Assembly (NCBI GenBank): GCA_037954235.1
Contig: JBBMOA010000012.1
Coordinates: 13,344,644-13,408,643, forward strand
Source: Aulostomus chinensis
Lineage: Eukaryota > Chordata > Actinopteri > Syngnathiformes > Aulostomidae
DNA: 64,000 bases
Direction of reading: 5' to 3'
Shown piece after piece: positions 48,765-60,568 of the stretch (position 1 is its first letter; each line of letters starts with the position of its first letter). A program made the translations under genes and the position numbers. The notes under the pieces were generated by a model. It saw only the letters and a program-made list of their open reading frames with translations. It was not told the origin of the DNA and did not search any database.

Positions 48765-48990
48765 CTCATTAAAATATGTTAAAACTTTAGTATTTTTATA
48801 TTCAAATCAAGATGAAAAGTTCATTAAAGAGAATACATATTTCATTAGATGCTAAATAAAACAAAGGGAATTTTTGGCCTCTCTCAGCACAAAATTCCTT
48901 TGAAAGATTAATTAATACATGTAAATTATGCAAATTATGCCCATGCAAATATTTTATGAAGACAATTAAGGGATCCATTAATTACAGTCT
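48765..48990. other. Candidate conserved intronic enhancer with paired octamer motifs
   Basis: An AT-rich stretch inside a dach1 intron carries two perfect octamers, ATGCAAAT, at 48928-48935 and 48943-48950, in the same orientation with starts 15 bp apart. ATTAATTAATACATG lies just upstream and CCATTAATTACAG downstream. Octamers bind POU-family factors, and TAAT cores bind homeodomain proteins. This density, with no repeat signature, is typical of vertebrate developmental enhancers. It is inferred from motifs only. Confidence 0.45.
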
Positions 48991-49738
48991 TTTTTGCTTC
49001 AGTGACATTCATTCATTTAATTTTAATTTCACTTTAACTGTTTTGATGTTTAATCTTGCAACAAAGAACTTTATCTCCGCGCACAGGGTCGTGTAAACTC
49101 GCCACGTTGAGTAGGGACGCGGCGGGGGGAAAGCCGAGACGATAGCGGAGAAAGATATTCACAAGTGCACGGTTGCCAGGCAGTACACTGGCGAGGTGCA
49201 GTCCCAGCAGCTCGCCTGCCAGTGAAAAGACCCACATTCCCTCTTGGACCTGATTCAAAAACACTGTAAAAGCAATTAATAAACACAGACTGTGTTAATA
49301 TTGCAGAATTAGAGAAGTGTGACAAAAGACAAATAGAAATAATTAGTTCGCTAAAATTATGCCCTCATTATTTTTCCCCTCTCTCTCTCTCTCTCTCTCC
49401 CTCTCCCATTCGACTGCCTGGGTTTGGAATATACCAACACATTTCTCTCGGCTTTCATGCAAGTGATAGGCTGGCTTTTCCCTCCTTTTTTTTTTTTTGC
49501 CTGTGTAATTTATCAAAATCTTTTTTTTCCTTTTTTTTGCCATTTGAGGTTAATTATACTGCGAAGCTTGCGGAGCAGAGCAAAGGAGACATGGGTGGCA
49601 GACGAATGCTCCTATAATGGAACAAAAACACAAGCAGCGGCCCCATTTTCAGACACATTCAAATCTTTAAGGCAATGATATGAGTGACTTGATGGCATCT
49701 GATCTCTTTCACCTAGCCCCCGTTGAGTGCACACACAC

Positions 49739-49751
49739 AGACACCTGTGTG

Positions 49752-49802
<51 letters not shown>
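49739..49802. repeat. (CA)n microsatellite
   Basis: A CA tract preceded by GCGCGC and a CACACAGACAC segment. Confidence 0.95.
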
Positions 49803-49807
<5 letters not shown>

Positions 49808-51233
49808 TGATATATTTTGTAGCCACAAGAAGTAAATTGTCCCCTCAGTTTGCGTCCATGCTATAATGATGACTTGTTCCCACTGTCTGAGTGATGATAC
49901 ACTACCTGTTCCCTCAATTTGGCTCGTTTGTGACCATGAGATAGAACGTATTTCCTGTAAGTTTTTTTCATTTTAGGTCACGGAATATAATTCACTCCCA
50001 CAATCAGATGAATTTGTAGCCACAAATGTTCCCTAAAGTCACTTCATACGTGTCTTCCCATTACTTGCCGACATAATCAGTTTTATTGAACTAGTTCCAG
50101 TGGTATCCAACTAGTTAGTGGGAAACAAGCTAAATCGCCCGCTCACAAATGAACGAAAATGTGGGAACGAGTTATATTTTATGATCCTATTCATCTTCTC
50201 CCTTTCTCACAGACAGGAAAACAAACCACATGTCTAAGCAGGACCCTGTCAAGAGCTCCCTCTTCATATAAGTGTAAAATTAAAGCGGCTAAATATACTA
50301 ATTTGGTATGAAATAAGGGGCTATAATTATGTTGTATCTGGAAGCTATCTTTGTATTGAAATGATGACATATGAATTTCCTTTTTTTGGACATCAAACTC
50401 CTTCAGATCCCTGCAGTGACTGAACGACATTTAATTAAGGAAGGAGTCATCGTTTCTCTTTTACTCTTCTTTTTCCACAAATATCACTTCAAGTCCCGAC
50501 TAATCAAACATGAAAGAGTTAAAAAAAAAAGGGGGGATCTAACTTATTCTGCATGCAAAGATGAACATTTCCTTTACTTTCTTTTTTTCCCACAGCAAAT
50601 TACGTGGAGCGTTTTCAGGGATAAATTGGGACCTCTAACGCTGATAAGGGCGGTTCTGAGCAGACGAGCGGCCGAGGCATATTAAAGGAAGACGTTGGCG
50701 TGATAATGAGGATATTCAACCTCTGCAAGGTGTCTTGTATCTGGGTAAACACAGATAGCAGACAGTCTATTGAGGTTATCACTAGAGCGCCCTTCCCCAA
50801 ACACACAGTGCTGCACCCCCAAGGCTAACAAACAAACAAACCATTAAAAATGTACAAGGCTTATTCATAAAATGGATTGATTTGGCCTGTTTTATTGCTG
50901 TCAAAGGGGGGATTCCGCTGCTTTTTTGTGGTTTTATGACTCATTAGTGTTTCCTGAGCTGTAAACAAACCACTTCTTTTCGTTCGAGACCTTCTATGTT
51001 TCACGGTTTTTACCTACGAAGATCGTTTCCCCTGAAAAGCAGCAAAACCACAAAAAAAGTCAAGAGAAAAAAAAACAACAAAACAATATTATCTCAACAG
51101 AAAACCAATGATCTTGACCTAGTGCTGTGGCCCAGATGGTGAGCTGTATGCCTGAACAGCAGGCACAGAAACACTAATGTTCATAAACTGAAGCTGTGTG
51201 TATGTGTGTGTGTGTATAAAAGAGAAAGAGGAG

Positions 51234-51235
<2 letters not shown>

Positions 51236-51269
<34 letters not shown>

Positions 51270-51294
51270 GGGGTAGGGACAGAGAGAAAGAGAG

Positions 51295-51326
<32 letters not shown>
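51236..51326. repeat. Compound GT and GA microsatellite next to a dach1 exon
   Basis: On the plus strand a GT tract is followed by a GA tract ending at about 51326, only 26 bases from the dach1 exon boundary at 51353. On the minus strand this places a CT/CA-rich tract just inside the intron, downstream of the donor. Confidence 0.95.
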
Positions 51327-51329
<3 letters not shown>

Positions 51330-51352
51330 TTGTCTCATCTGAGCCCCTGTAC

Positions 51353-51421
51353 CTTGTATTGTCCTTTCAGCATCTGTTCTTCCACTGCTGCGGTCACTCT
51401 CCATCTCAGGGGTCAGAGAGT
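51353..51421 (-). CDS. dach1: dach1 penultimate coding exon
   Basis: The 69-bp exon is bounded on the minus strand by an acceptor (CTCTCAG) and a donor (GTACAG). With one base from the previous exon it encodes DSLTPEMESDRSSGRTDAER followed by TIQ, then donates one G to the terminal exon. Mammalian DACH1 has the near-identical segment DSLTPEIEADRSGGRTDAER. Phases on both sides agree with the neighbouring exons. Confidence 0.93.
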
Positions 51422-51439
51422 CTGAGAGAAGAGAGGGAT

Positions 51440-53200
51440 CACCACCGTTAAACATCCCTGACATCCACCTATCACAACGCCAGTTCCACAGCATCGCTCA
51501 TTCAAAACAAGAGGCCCAGTCTCCACGCCGTAGCTCTGATGCATGATGTGAGATGGGGAAATAAACACAATAAATCGATATAGGAACCAATTACCGCTAT
51601 TCAGTACACACTTATCTTGTTGATGCAAATTCAATGTCATTATTTAAAATCATACTTTGAAAATTGTACATTCCTTTCTGGCATGTCTAAACCCAACAAC
51701 ACATCCTATTTGATGTTTCTCAACTCTTAATGTTGTAAACTCACTTCATCTGGATCACCAGCTGCCAACAACTGTATTCAAGTTTGGTCACTGAGAAAAT
51801 GCAGCTGCTTCCATCTTATTCTTATGAATCGTTTTTGGACATTACATTTGGGTGTTTTCTTTTTCTTTTTCCTGTGCACACTTAAAGAAAATCACACGTC
51901 AATTTAATATGTACAAAAAAACCCCTATGTGAAATGCATGCTTGAACACAGCTGGTGTGTATTTATTGGCAGAATAACTCAAAAGTTAAAGGAGGGATTT
52001 TGATGACATTTGGTGGAATGAACAGTAATTTTAGTTGTGTTTCCGTTGACTGTTTTAGAAACTCGGCTGCCCGATGCCTATTTTTCTCAGAAGATGGCAA
52101 CGTTGGTAACGCTTCACCTGTAGTCATCGGCTAGCAAAACTTGGAGCGAGGTCTGGAGGAATTAGTTTCAGCTGTACAAACTGAAATGGATCTTTGGTTG
52201 CCGTCATGTTGCTGGTGTCTGGAGGTGAAGGCAAACTTCAGGATGATGCCGACAGAGGTCACAACGTCAGAGCTTATTCCCAAACACATTTACTTTACAG
52301 AAACGGGGAATCAAGCTCAACCAAGCGTAAACATTTTTTATAGTGAAGTTTTCTGAGGTGCTACTGCATCACCAAGTGTTGATGGAAACACAACTAATGA
52401 CAAGAGAAGAGCAAACCAGTGTAACATCTGGTGCATCGGGGTTTGTGTCCACAGTGGGTTTTTTTTTCCCAGGGTCAGCTGGAAACAGCACTAGCATAGG
52501 TGTCATGTTTCTTGGACAACAAATCATCAACATATTGTATGACTGTTTGTTGCATGGCTCCTTTGCTGGTGTTACTGTACGAGTATATTTAGTGTTTCTT
52601 TCACTATGATTAACAACATGATTCTCGCTTTCATGCTTTCTATGAACAAACTCAGAAACGGCGACGTCTTGCTGTCATCGCTCGGTCTGACGGCGTGTGT
52701 AGGAATGTTACGATCTGATGGCTGATGGACAAATCACACCTCTAACACCCAGTGATGACCTCCTCCCAGAAAAGGCTTTTTTCTTTCTCTATAATCTATT
52801 CGACATATTTAGTTTGAGATAATCAGATTTGTCAAGAACAAACCCCTCAAAGCCAAAGGAGAAAAAGAGGACACTGACACTGGAAATTCAAACTGTTTAA
52901 GCTGAAGTGGTCTTTGTGGAGGCCAGAAAAGCTGGCGTGCTCTGAAACCCGAAGCACTTTTTTTTTCCAGAGGTAGCAGCAGGTGCCGGCTCCTTAGAAA
53001 CAAATGGCCTCCGAAAAAACCCCAAAACAAAACACTATGTGCAGCGTTGCTGCATTATTCAGAGTAAAAACTCTTGTATTGATTGCAGCTATACATGTCA
53101 ACCTCATGATAAGCATCATTTATGAATCTCTGGATTGCTCGTATTTCTTACAGGAAGACATCTTGTTTTTAAAGAGTGAGATGTAACTGGATGCGTGTGC
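51440..53200 (-). other. dach1: dach1 intron
   Basis: About 1.8 kb between the exons at 51.4 and 53.2 kb. No exon or clear mobile element is seen. A segment near 51970-52025 (AACTCAAAAGTTAAAGGAGG, then GATTTTGATGACATTTGG) resembles a dispersed fish repeat. Confidence 0.75.
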
Positions 53201-53210
53201 GGCGTCTGAC

Positions 53211-53354
53211 CGTTGAGTGAGCGCATGCTGTCGGTGGGCGACGGCTGCTTCAGGGTCTGCTCGGCTTGCTCTCTCCTCTTGGATTCGTATTCCAGAGCTT
53301 CCTGGAGTTTCCTCTTGGCCTTCTTCTCCTTCTTCAGACGCTTCTGAATGATTG
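53211..53354 (-). CDS. dach1: dach1 exon encoding the basic part of the C-terminal coiled coil
   Basis: The 144-bp exon starts after CATTGCAG and ends before a GTCAGA donor. It encodes IIQKRLKKEKKAKRKLQEAL, then EYESKRREQAEQTLKQ and PSPTDSMRSLN. The lysine-rich helical segment is a hallmark of the conserved C-terminal Dachshund domain (DachBox-C/DD2), which mediates protein contacts with partners in the SIX/EYA network. The end, PSPTDSMRSLN, differs slightly from mammalian AASTDSLRVLN. Phases match both neighbours (G|CA before, G|AC after). Confidence 0.94.
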
Positions 53355-53594
53355 CTGCAATGATGGGGAAAATAAAAGAGACCTCAGAATCGTATTGTAG
53401 CAGTGTAGCATGGCGTCACCCCTCTCTCTCAATCTGTCTCTGAAATCATTCACCTGCATGAAAAAAAGAAAATCTTCATTAACTGTAAGCAGGAGTTGAA
53501 GGCATGCGTGCGCGTACACACACAGACACATACACACACACTTGCTGCTGATGGGGGGGGGGGGGCATAGTGCCAGGTAGTCGTCAGGCAGTAC

Positions 53595-53742
53595 CTCTGT
53601 TCTTCTGCTCCATGGCGAGCTGCTTTTCAAGGGTCTCCCTGAGCTCCCTCTCTCTGAACAACTCCATCTTCAGCTCCGTCTTCTCCAGCTGCACCTGCTT
53701 CTCCTGAGCCCGCGCGTTATCAATTGCCACTTTGAGCAGGCC
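53595..53742 (-). CDS. dach1: dach1 exon encoding the first part of the C-terminal coiled coil
   Basis: The 148-bp exon begins in phase 0 after GTGTGTGCAG and ends in a GTACTG donor. It encodes 49 residues: GLLKVAIDNARAQEKQVQLE, then KTELKMELFRERELRETLEK and QLAMEQKNR. This is essentially identical to vertebrate DACH1 and clearly different from DACH2 at several positions. The segment forms the start of the coiled coil of the Dachshund C-terminal domain. The acceptor lies directly against a CA/GT microsatellite, which supplies part of its upstream tract. Confidence 0.95.
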
Positions 53743-53759
53743 CTGCACACACACACATA

Positions 53760-56700
53760 ACTATATTTATATGGATGTATACACACGTGCAAATATGCAG
53801 AAAAGCCACAGAAGCGCGTGGGGGGGTGGAGCGATGTGGGCTATTTAAAAGCTTGAAGATGAAGAGACAGTGAACCACGATGAAATATGTCACAGCTCAG
53901 TAGAAGTCGCGAAGCAAAGCTGCTGCATTTTTCCTCTCAGGCTTGGGGTTTTCTCAACAAAGACGTCGTTACCTTTTACCAAGACACCTCACTCCACCAC
54001 AGCTGCACCTCCGCTGACATGAATGCGGATGTGTTTTTGTAACATTCCTTTCCAAAAACAACGATTAAAGACAGTGGGCGCTGAAGTAGCAGGCATGTCT
54101 GACCCCTGTGAAATGCGAGCAAATAAAGCGATGCGCGATGAGAAAAAAGAAACTAGTGGAGACGAATCAGCCTCTGCAGCACATTTTCAATCTCCTCACA
54201 CAGCACAGCAGGAATGAATAATATGAATGACAAGTATCTCATCATGTATCAATTACATTACTGCCATTGCAAATATACTCCTGACAGTCCTGAATTGAAA
54301 GATACTGCGTTCTCACTCCAAAGCAGCAAAGCAGCCATTTTCATCACAATTACTCCCCATCCACCCACAATTATATCCAATACACTGGGCTATATCTTAC
54401 TAATTGTTGCTTCTTCTGACCCCAATTTACTCAACATTGCTTTATCTTCATTTTCTGCTTGGTTTCATTTTGTTGATTTGTATATAAATATTCAAAGTGA
54501 AGATCATTATCAAAGATGACTTAGCGGAGGGTTGGGAGCTTGCGACGGGTTTACTTTGGCTCTCTAATTACCACGCGAAGCCGAAGGAGAGGCAGGGCTC
54601 TGATGGCGGTGCTACCAGTGCAACGAGAAGGGTACACGTCATTACACCCAAGACAGGCGGAGGCACATGATTTCATTTTTCTGAATGAGGGTGTTTGTGC
54701 TGACGCCTAAATGCCTCTCAAACTAGATGAGTGAGGTTCAGGTTTGCTAATTTACTCATATTTCTTGATTCCTAATGCTCATGTTGAGCTAACTGGATTA
54801 TTTGGAGTATTTGGACGACGTGTATCAAAGTACAAGCGCTTTTTAAGCTGTGGTTAAGAAGAGTTTTCAGGTCTGTGCACTTTATTGAGGGAGGCTGCAA
54901 AAATTCTGGGAATAATCAAGATTGGAACCTTTCCATGGGAATAAATGAGAATAAACAAGAGAATTAAGGAGGGAAAAAATTAGGAAATGTGCTAATTTAT
55001 ATTAAGCTTGTCATTAAAAAAAAAAAAAAAAGGAAATTTGAATATTTCTTCTCTCAACAAGCAGATATGACTGCAGAATTACATTTTGACTCCATTTATT
55101 TGTGAGTACAGCTTTAATGGATTAATTCATTTACATGTAACAACCAAAAAACATGACTGCTCACAATTCAATAGTTTGTGTAGTAAACATTAGCCCAAAG
55201 TTGCAGTTTATTTCTGGTAATTCCCATGAACGCCCCGGTAACTCCTGTATATTTCCCTGGAAAGTTTACAAACTCTACATTTAAACAAAAATATCTGTGA
55301 CTTCTACTCTTTACAAGCTTGTTTCAATGCATTTGAGCAGAATTATCAATTATTTTGATTTGGACTGGTCAAGACTGACCTCAGCCAGAATGGACATAAA
55401 CGATAAAGACGTCTCCTTGTTGTTTCCCTGTCATCCACATTTAAATCATCCTGTTCAAGGATTAACTGGACCCAAAGGGTGTTTTTTTTTTTTTTCAAAC
55501 TTCATCTTAAATTGGAAGGTCTTCAAATGAAATGATATTATGTTATATGAGTAAGACTTTGGTATTTTTTTTATTTTTCCTTGACTGAAGAAGTTTAACC
55601 CTGGTGAATCATATTTGATAAATGAGTTTCTGCCACCTCAAAGTCATCAGTGAGATTTTTTTTTTTTTGTCGAGTTGAATGCTTTAGTCCGTTTGAAAAG
55701 AACTGAGCACAATAAAAAAAAAAAGTCATTCTACTGATTCCAACAATTCGATGTTCAGTGAGGATGATTTCAGTTCAGAATGACTCGTACGCTTTCCTCT
55801 CACCTGCTGCTTAACATCCTTCCATTGAAAAACTGGGGCAGTATCAGTTACCTCTTTCAGTAATAAGCCACGGCTGGAGAGGAGTGTCCTTCAGCTGAAT
55901 CCTTGTCTTATCGTTTGTTCATGTGCGACAGGGAGGAGGGAAAAGTTCCGACCTCTGAATAGCCTGCCGAACCCAGAATATCACACCGGTAAAGTGGGAC
56001 GCTTTTGAGAGCTCATGGAAGTTGGTTCGACGTCACATGGCAGCGTTTGCGGTGAAAGAAGGGAAATGGACAAATATATCTCGTCTTTGTTAATTGAGGT
56101 CATACTCATTAGCCCAGGTGATTGTGAATTCCTCCTGTAGCTAGTTTTTTGAGAAGCTAATGGGATGTTAGCCTTCTGGCTAGCCCAAAAAGGTTCCCTA
56201 TCCGACCCAGCTCAGATACCTAACATTACCCAGCACAGGTCACCAACTGGCTGAATTAAATCCTTTTTCATTTATATGGGCAAGCAGATTGTCATTTTTC
56301 TGTATTCAGACAACAGAGGTAGAGTTGATTTGTTCAGGGACTTTGCCTCTTCTGTTATGAGCAAGGGGAGAGCAGACAGAGAGATGATGAAGAGCTACAG
56401 GAGAGGTATCAGTTAGACAAATATGACACACAGTTACCACACTTTGTCTCACAATAGAAGCACAGGTGACCCCGGGGTCAGTCCATCTTTTAAGCTGAGT
56501 AAGTCATTACAATCTACAGCTTCATCAAGGCTGTTACTTTCTCTGAGGGCTCAGGCTGAACTCATTTTATTTATTTGGGATTCCAGATGTGAAATCTGTT
56601 TGGTATCTCACATCATTTACTCAGTGTACTCTGATATAAAGGCCGCAGCCTGGTCTACGACCCCAAGGTCTCAAGAACCTGAGAGGACAGGATTTGCCAT

Positions 56701-57140
56701 AAGCAAACTATGGGTTGACTGTTGCTGGCATGATGTCTATATAATCTATAATATTCCATCAGGTGTGTGTGTGAGAATATGGGTGTTAGTCACTGGCAGT
56801 CAAAAGACATCTATGTGGGATGTCTGGAAGACACTGAAATGAGTTAAAAAAACATCAAACCTGTTGTCATTACTCTACATCTGCTGTGGTAACCAAACTG
56901 CCACCTTCACTGAAGGAACTGCAGTGGTGATTTGACCATCAGGCTGTTTGAAACACGTTGGAACACTTTTCAAACTTGACTTGGAAAAGACAGCAAAGCA
57001 ACAAAATGCTTGATTTTTTGGCACCAGGGTGGTTCCAAAAATGACAAATATGTAACGATGATCTTAAAATCATGCAGATGGGGGGGGGGGGGTGGAAGCA
57101 AAACACACTAATGAGTGCTGGTAGTCTGGTCAGAGGGGCG
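53760..57140 (-). other. dach1: dach1 intron
   Basis: About 3.4 kb (53743-57144) between the exons at 53.6 and 57.1 kb. It contains a candidate MITE-like element (54924-55270), several T and A homopolymers near 55485, 55660 and 55715, and a G run near 57080. No exon is seen. Confidence 0.75.
54924..55270. mobile_element. Candidate non-autonomous element with imperfect terminal inverted repeats
   Basis: The left end, GGAACCTTTCCATGGGAATA, is roughly the reverse complement of the right end, TATTTCCCTGGAAAGTTTAC. Inside, GGAATAA/GAATAAA and AATTCCCATGAA recur. The TTTCCATGGGAAT/CCTGGAAAGTTT combination resembles a repeat dispersed in fish genomes. No coding capacity remains, and no clear flanking duplication was found. 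Confidence 0.45.
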
Positions 57141-57144
57141 TTAC

Positions 57145-57290
57145 CTGTATGTTGGTGAGGAGGGTCTCTATTGACGACAAGCCATCTGGGAAGAGGAAAG
57201 GTGAGGGGAAGCCAGGAGGGAGAGCCTGCCCAGCCAGTGACAACCTCTCGTAACTGTCTCTCGCTGTCGGGGTGCACATGGGGTTGTCAT
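57145..57290 (-). CDS. dach1: dach1 exon upstream of the coiled coil
   Basis: The 146-bp exon starts after TTTGTTTTGCAG and ends before GTAACG. After completing a split codon it encodes DNPMCTPTARDSYERLSLAG, then QALPPGFPSPFLFPDGLSSI and ETLLTNIQ. Vertebrate DACH1 carries TPTARDS, ERLSLAGQ, LPPGFPSPFLFPDGLSSIE and TLLTNIQ at this place, directly before GLLKV. This is the most 5' dach1 exon I can identify; the N-terminal DachBox-N exons, which bind DNA in the human protein, must lie beyond the window at higher coordinates. Confidence 0.94.
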
Positions 57291-57885
57291 CTGCAAAACA
57301 AATGCAAGCAGAAAATCTGTTTAATGATTCATAAAAAGAAATACTAAAAGCACATCTATAAAGATGCTACTTTTTGGCGACGCTGACACGTATTGACCCT
57401 CACTTAAATTGATCAAACGCAGTGACTGTATTGATCCCCCCCCTCAGGGGCAGAAGAGTGCACGGGGGCACGGGGGTCCCTTAGAGATTCCTTTGTATTG
57501 CTTCTTCTAACTGCTTGCCGGGGTTAACCAATATCAACCGGGACATAAATCCAGCTACCCCCCCTTTTAAGAGAAGTCATGTGGACACCCAAATCAGAAG
57601 CAGGCCTGCAGCTCGACCCCAGAGGCTCGGGCTTCCTTTGTGTACGCACGCACGGGTGTCTGTCAAACCTAGGATGACATCATGCTCCATTCATCACAGG
57701 CAGAGGGGTAGGGCCCTGCCATCTGCTGTCCAGCCTCTCCACCGGGCCTCGGAGGAGGAAAGAGGAGCGGGAGAGGGAGGGAGGGAGGGAGGGAGGGAAA
57801 GGGGGAGAACACGGGAGGCAAACATCCACAAACACACAGTCTGGTCAAACTACAAGAGTGTGTTATACTGGGCCACTTCATCAGA

Positions 57886-57888
<3 letters not shown>

Positions 57889-57949
<61 letters not shown>
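57889..57949. repeat. (CA)n microsatellite
   Basis: A pure CA tract of about 61 bp within a dach1 intron. Confidence 0.96.
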
Positions 57950-57954
<5 letters not shown>

Positions 57955-58449
57955 TGCTTTTGTCTGATGAGCTTTTATTAAACTTGTAATCATTTTTGCA
58001 GCATCTCCTCGGGAAACTGCATCATTCCATTGTTAATTTAACGAGGGAGGAAAAGTTGTATTTGTAATGCAGACGCCTGGCTGTGTGTGGTGCACGCCAC
58101 CTCTCTCCGCTTTCATCCAGTATTCATATCTGTTTATGTGGCGGGCTGAATCTTGTACAAACAGCGAGTGGAGCTGAACAGCCCCTGCCTCTCCCTCCCA
58201 TCAATATTCACCGATGCCAGCCAAGTGCCGGGAACAGCTGGTCCTACATTAATTAGTTTAAAGTATTTATTTCACCCATCCTCAGAGCAGATTGAGCAAA
58301 AACATTGGAGATTATTTCAAGCATCTGCAAATGCCCTGGAAACATCTCGGCGCCAAAAGTTGGAGTGTTAGGATTCACAGTTTAGGTTTGTAATTTGGAT
58401 TTTTTTTTCTTCCCTTTCCTGAGAGAAGATGGTGAAATATGCGCCGCTG

Positions 58450-58620
58450 GTCCGTGGAGAGAGTAAACAACCTTTCTCCTCTTTCAGATGGAGTTCACTC
58501 CTGTTGATTAATTAGAATGGATGGTTGCCTAATGGATTAAAATTTGTTTATAATTTGACTTCATAAAAATAATGAATTGCCTACTTTTAAGAAGCCACTC
58601 TTGTGGAAATTTGTTTTGTT
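58450..58620. other. Candidate conserved intronic element
   Basis: An AT-rich, low-repeat stretch with TTGATTAATTAGAATGG, GCCTAATGGATTAAAATTTG and ATAATGAATTGCC. These clustered homeodomain-like cores (TAATTA, TAATGG, GGATTA) sit inside a large dach1 intron, where vertebrate orthologues are known to hold enhancers. Conservation could not be tested. Confidence 0.35.
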
Positions 58621-60518
58621 TGGCGCAGCGCTGTCTGCTTTTTTGGAGGCGGGCGCCTGCATGATATGAAATGCGCTCGGTGACACAACATGAAAGTCTC
58701 ATTTTATCTCAATAAAATACCTAATCAAAGATCAAAAGCATTACAGTTGGCTCCAGCTCAGGTTGATATAGATGTATTGCATGCATTATGTGCATGCATC
58801 ACCCACCTCCAATAAAATCACCATAACAACTAGAGACGTTAGTAGACCTCGGGGAAAGGTCTGCTGTTGTAGCTTTGTAATTGATTTGTACTGTAGGCAC
58901 TTTGTCCCTTATTTAGAGTTGGCATTAATCATAAATCATTGCTTTAACAAACTCCAGCTTCCCACTCAGCAGGCCTCCCCTCAACACAACGTTGGATCAC
59001 ACGGAATATTTGATGGCTTTGTTGCAGGGGAAACAACCTGTCATGCTCTGGGAAAAGCAAACAGCATGTTTTGTTCGACAGACGAGCGTACAGCACCTCT
59101 TGTCAGATAACATTTCCACCAGGAGCTTTTCATAAATACCGGCGTTTTCAAATTAAAAAAAGACAGAAAAAAGAAAAAGAAAGAAGAAAGAAAAGGGAGG
59201 CTAATAAGTGACTAATTCAATCAATATAATCAGAAGTGGCTTTATGAAACTCAAACGTAAATTCCGGCAGAACATGATCCAGATCTTTGCTTCTAATGCC
59301 ATCGACCCCCCCACCCCCTCTCTATCTCTCTCTTTCGCGCTGTTGGCATGTGTTTGCATGTTTATTTCTCACCATCGCTTCAGAATCATTGACTTCAACT
59401 TAATTACAGCGACAGGAGTGATGGGGGCCTGTGGAACGGAGAAATCTGTTTCCAGGTGATATTTCTCCACTAGCAAGGCTGCCAACAGCAGCTGTGACAG
59501 CCTCTTGTGTCTCTCCGTACGGTGGAGGTACAGTTAAGGCCCGGCTATGAAATACTGTGTGGAAACACACTCGCAGGTCACCCCTGTCACAAATAACATT
59601 ACATGCGCAACTGTTTCGGCGGATAATAGGAGCCACAAATAAAAATGGGACGCTGTAAATACAATGCATTCTGAATGAAATGCCATAATTTAAAACAACG
59701 CCCCCCTCGTCTCTCCGTCCTCCTCCTCCTCCGCCCTGCTCTCAATAGCTGCAGAGGGAGTCCTTGACAGTGTGCTAGCAATGATGAATCACCTATCCAG
59801 TTAATTTTCTCACTCCTCATGTGTTGTGCTGCTAAAACAGGAGGCCAGGAATTGACTTGACAAACTATGAATGTAAAAAATATCACTTGGAGGGATCTGG
59901 GCTTATCTCCAATTTACATGTTATTAGATTTGTGTTGCAAGTGGCACTTGGACTCCGGCAATGCCGAGGCGAAAAAAAGATAGGGCCACATGATAACCAG
60001 AGATAACACATGCCTAAAACCCCACTTGAAAACCTTTGAAAATATTTGATGTGAAGTCGCAGGGAGCAGAGAGAAGCAGAAGAAAAACTGGCCTGATTTA
60101 AGATGTGACAGACACACACTGCAATCTGTGGTAAATCTAGAAGAAACCTTGGGAAATTTAGCTGCAATCTCTGGATAAATAGCTGTAATTGACCTTGGGA
60201 GTTGAAAATGTGCCATATGTTTCTGGTTCCTGTGTTTGAAACTGGGTCCCTCAGGACATTTCAGATGAGTCCTCACACGAAGGCAGTGTGTGAGAGGGAG
60301 GAGAGGAAGATACAGGAGGAGAGAGAAAGAGAGGGGGAGGAAGAGGGAGAGGGAGAGAAAAAGGAGGCGAGGATGCCGGGAATGAGAAAGAGAGATAGTT
60401 GGGAGACAGAAGATGGATGGATAGATAGGTGAGGCAGGGTCTGAAGAAAAGGGGGATGCTGGAGTGGAATGGGTGTGCAAAGGATGAAATAGTGACAAAG
60501 AGGACGAGAGATGAAGCT

Positions 60519-60520
<2 letters not shown>

Positions 60521-60566
<46 letters not shown>
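60521..60566. repeat. (GA)n microsatellite
   Basis: A GA tract of about 46 bp inside a wider GA-rich zone running from about 60290. Confidence 0.95.

Positions 60567-60568
<2 letters not shown>

Larger units (their letters stand above)
46960..51340 (-). other. dach1: dach1 intron before the terminal exon
   Basis: This intron, of about 4.4 kb in all (46921-51352), contains no other coding exon that I can support. It holds GT/CA tracts (48316-48348, 49731-49802, 51191-51326 with an adjoining GA tract), a minisatellite-like unit near 50135-50180, and an AT-rich element at 48765-48990 listed separately. Confidence 0.8.

Noticed and set aside
57515..57967. 150-residue open frame in a dach1 intron
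   Set aside because: Its C-terminal half is a CA microsatellite and GGGA tract; the rest has no recognisable domain and lies inside an intron of a well-supported gene.
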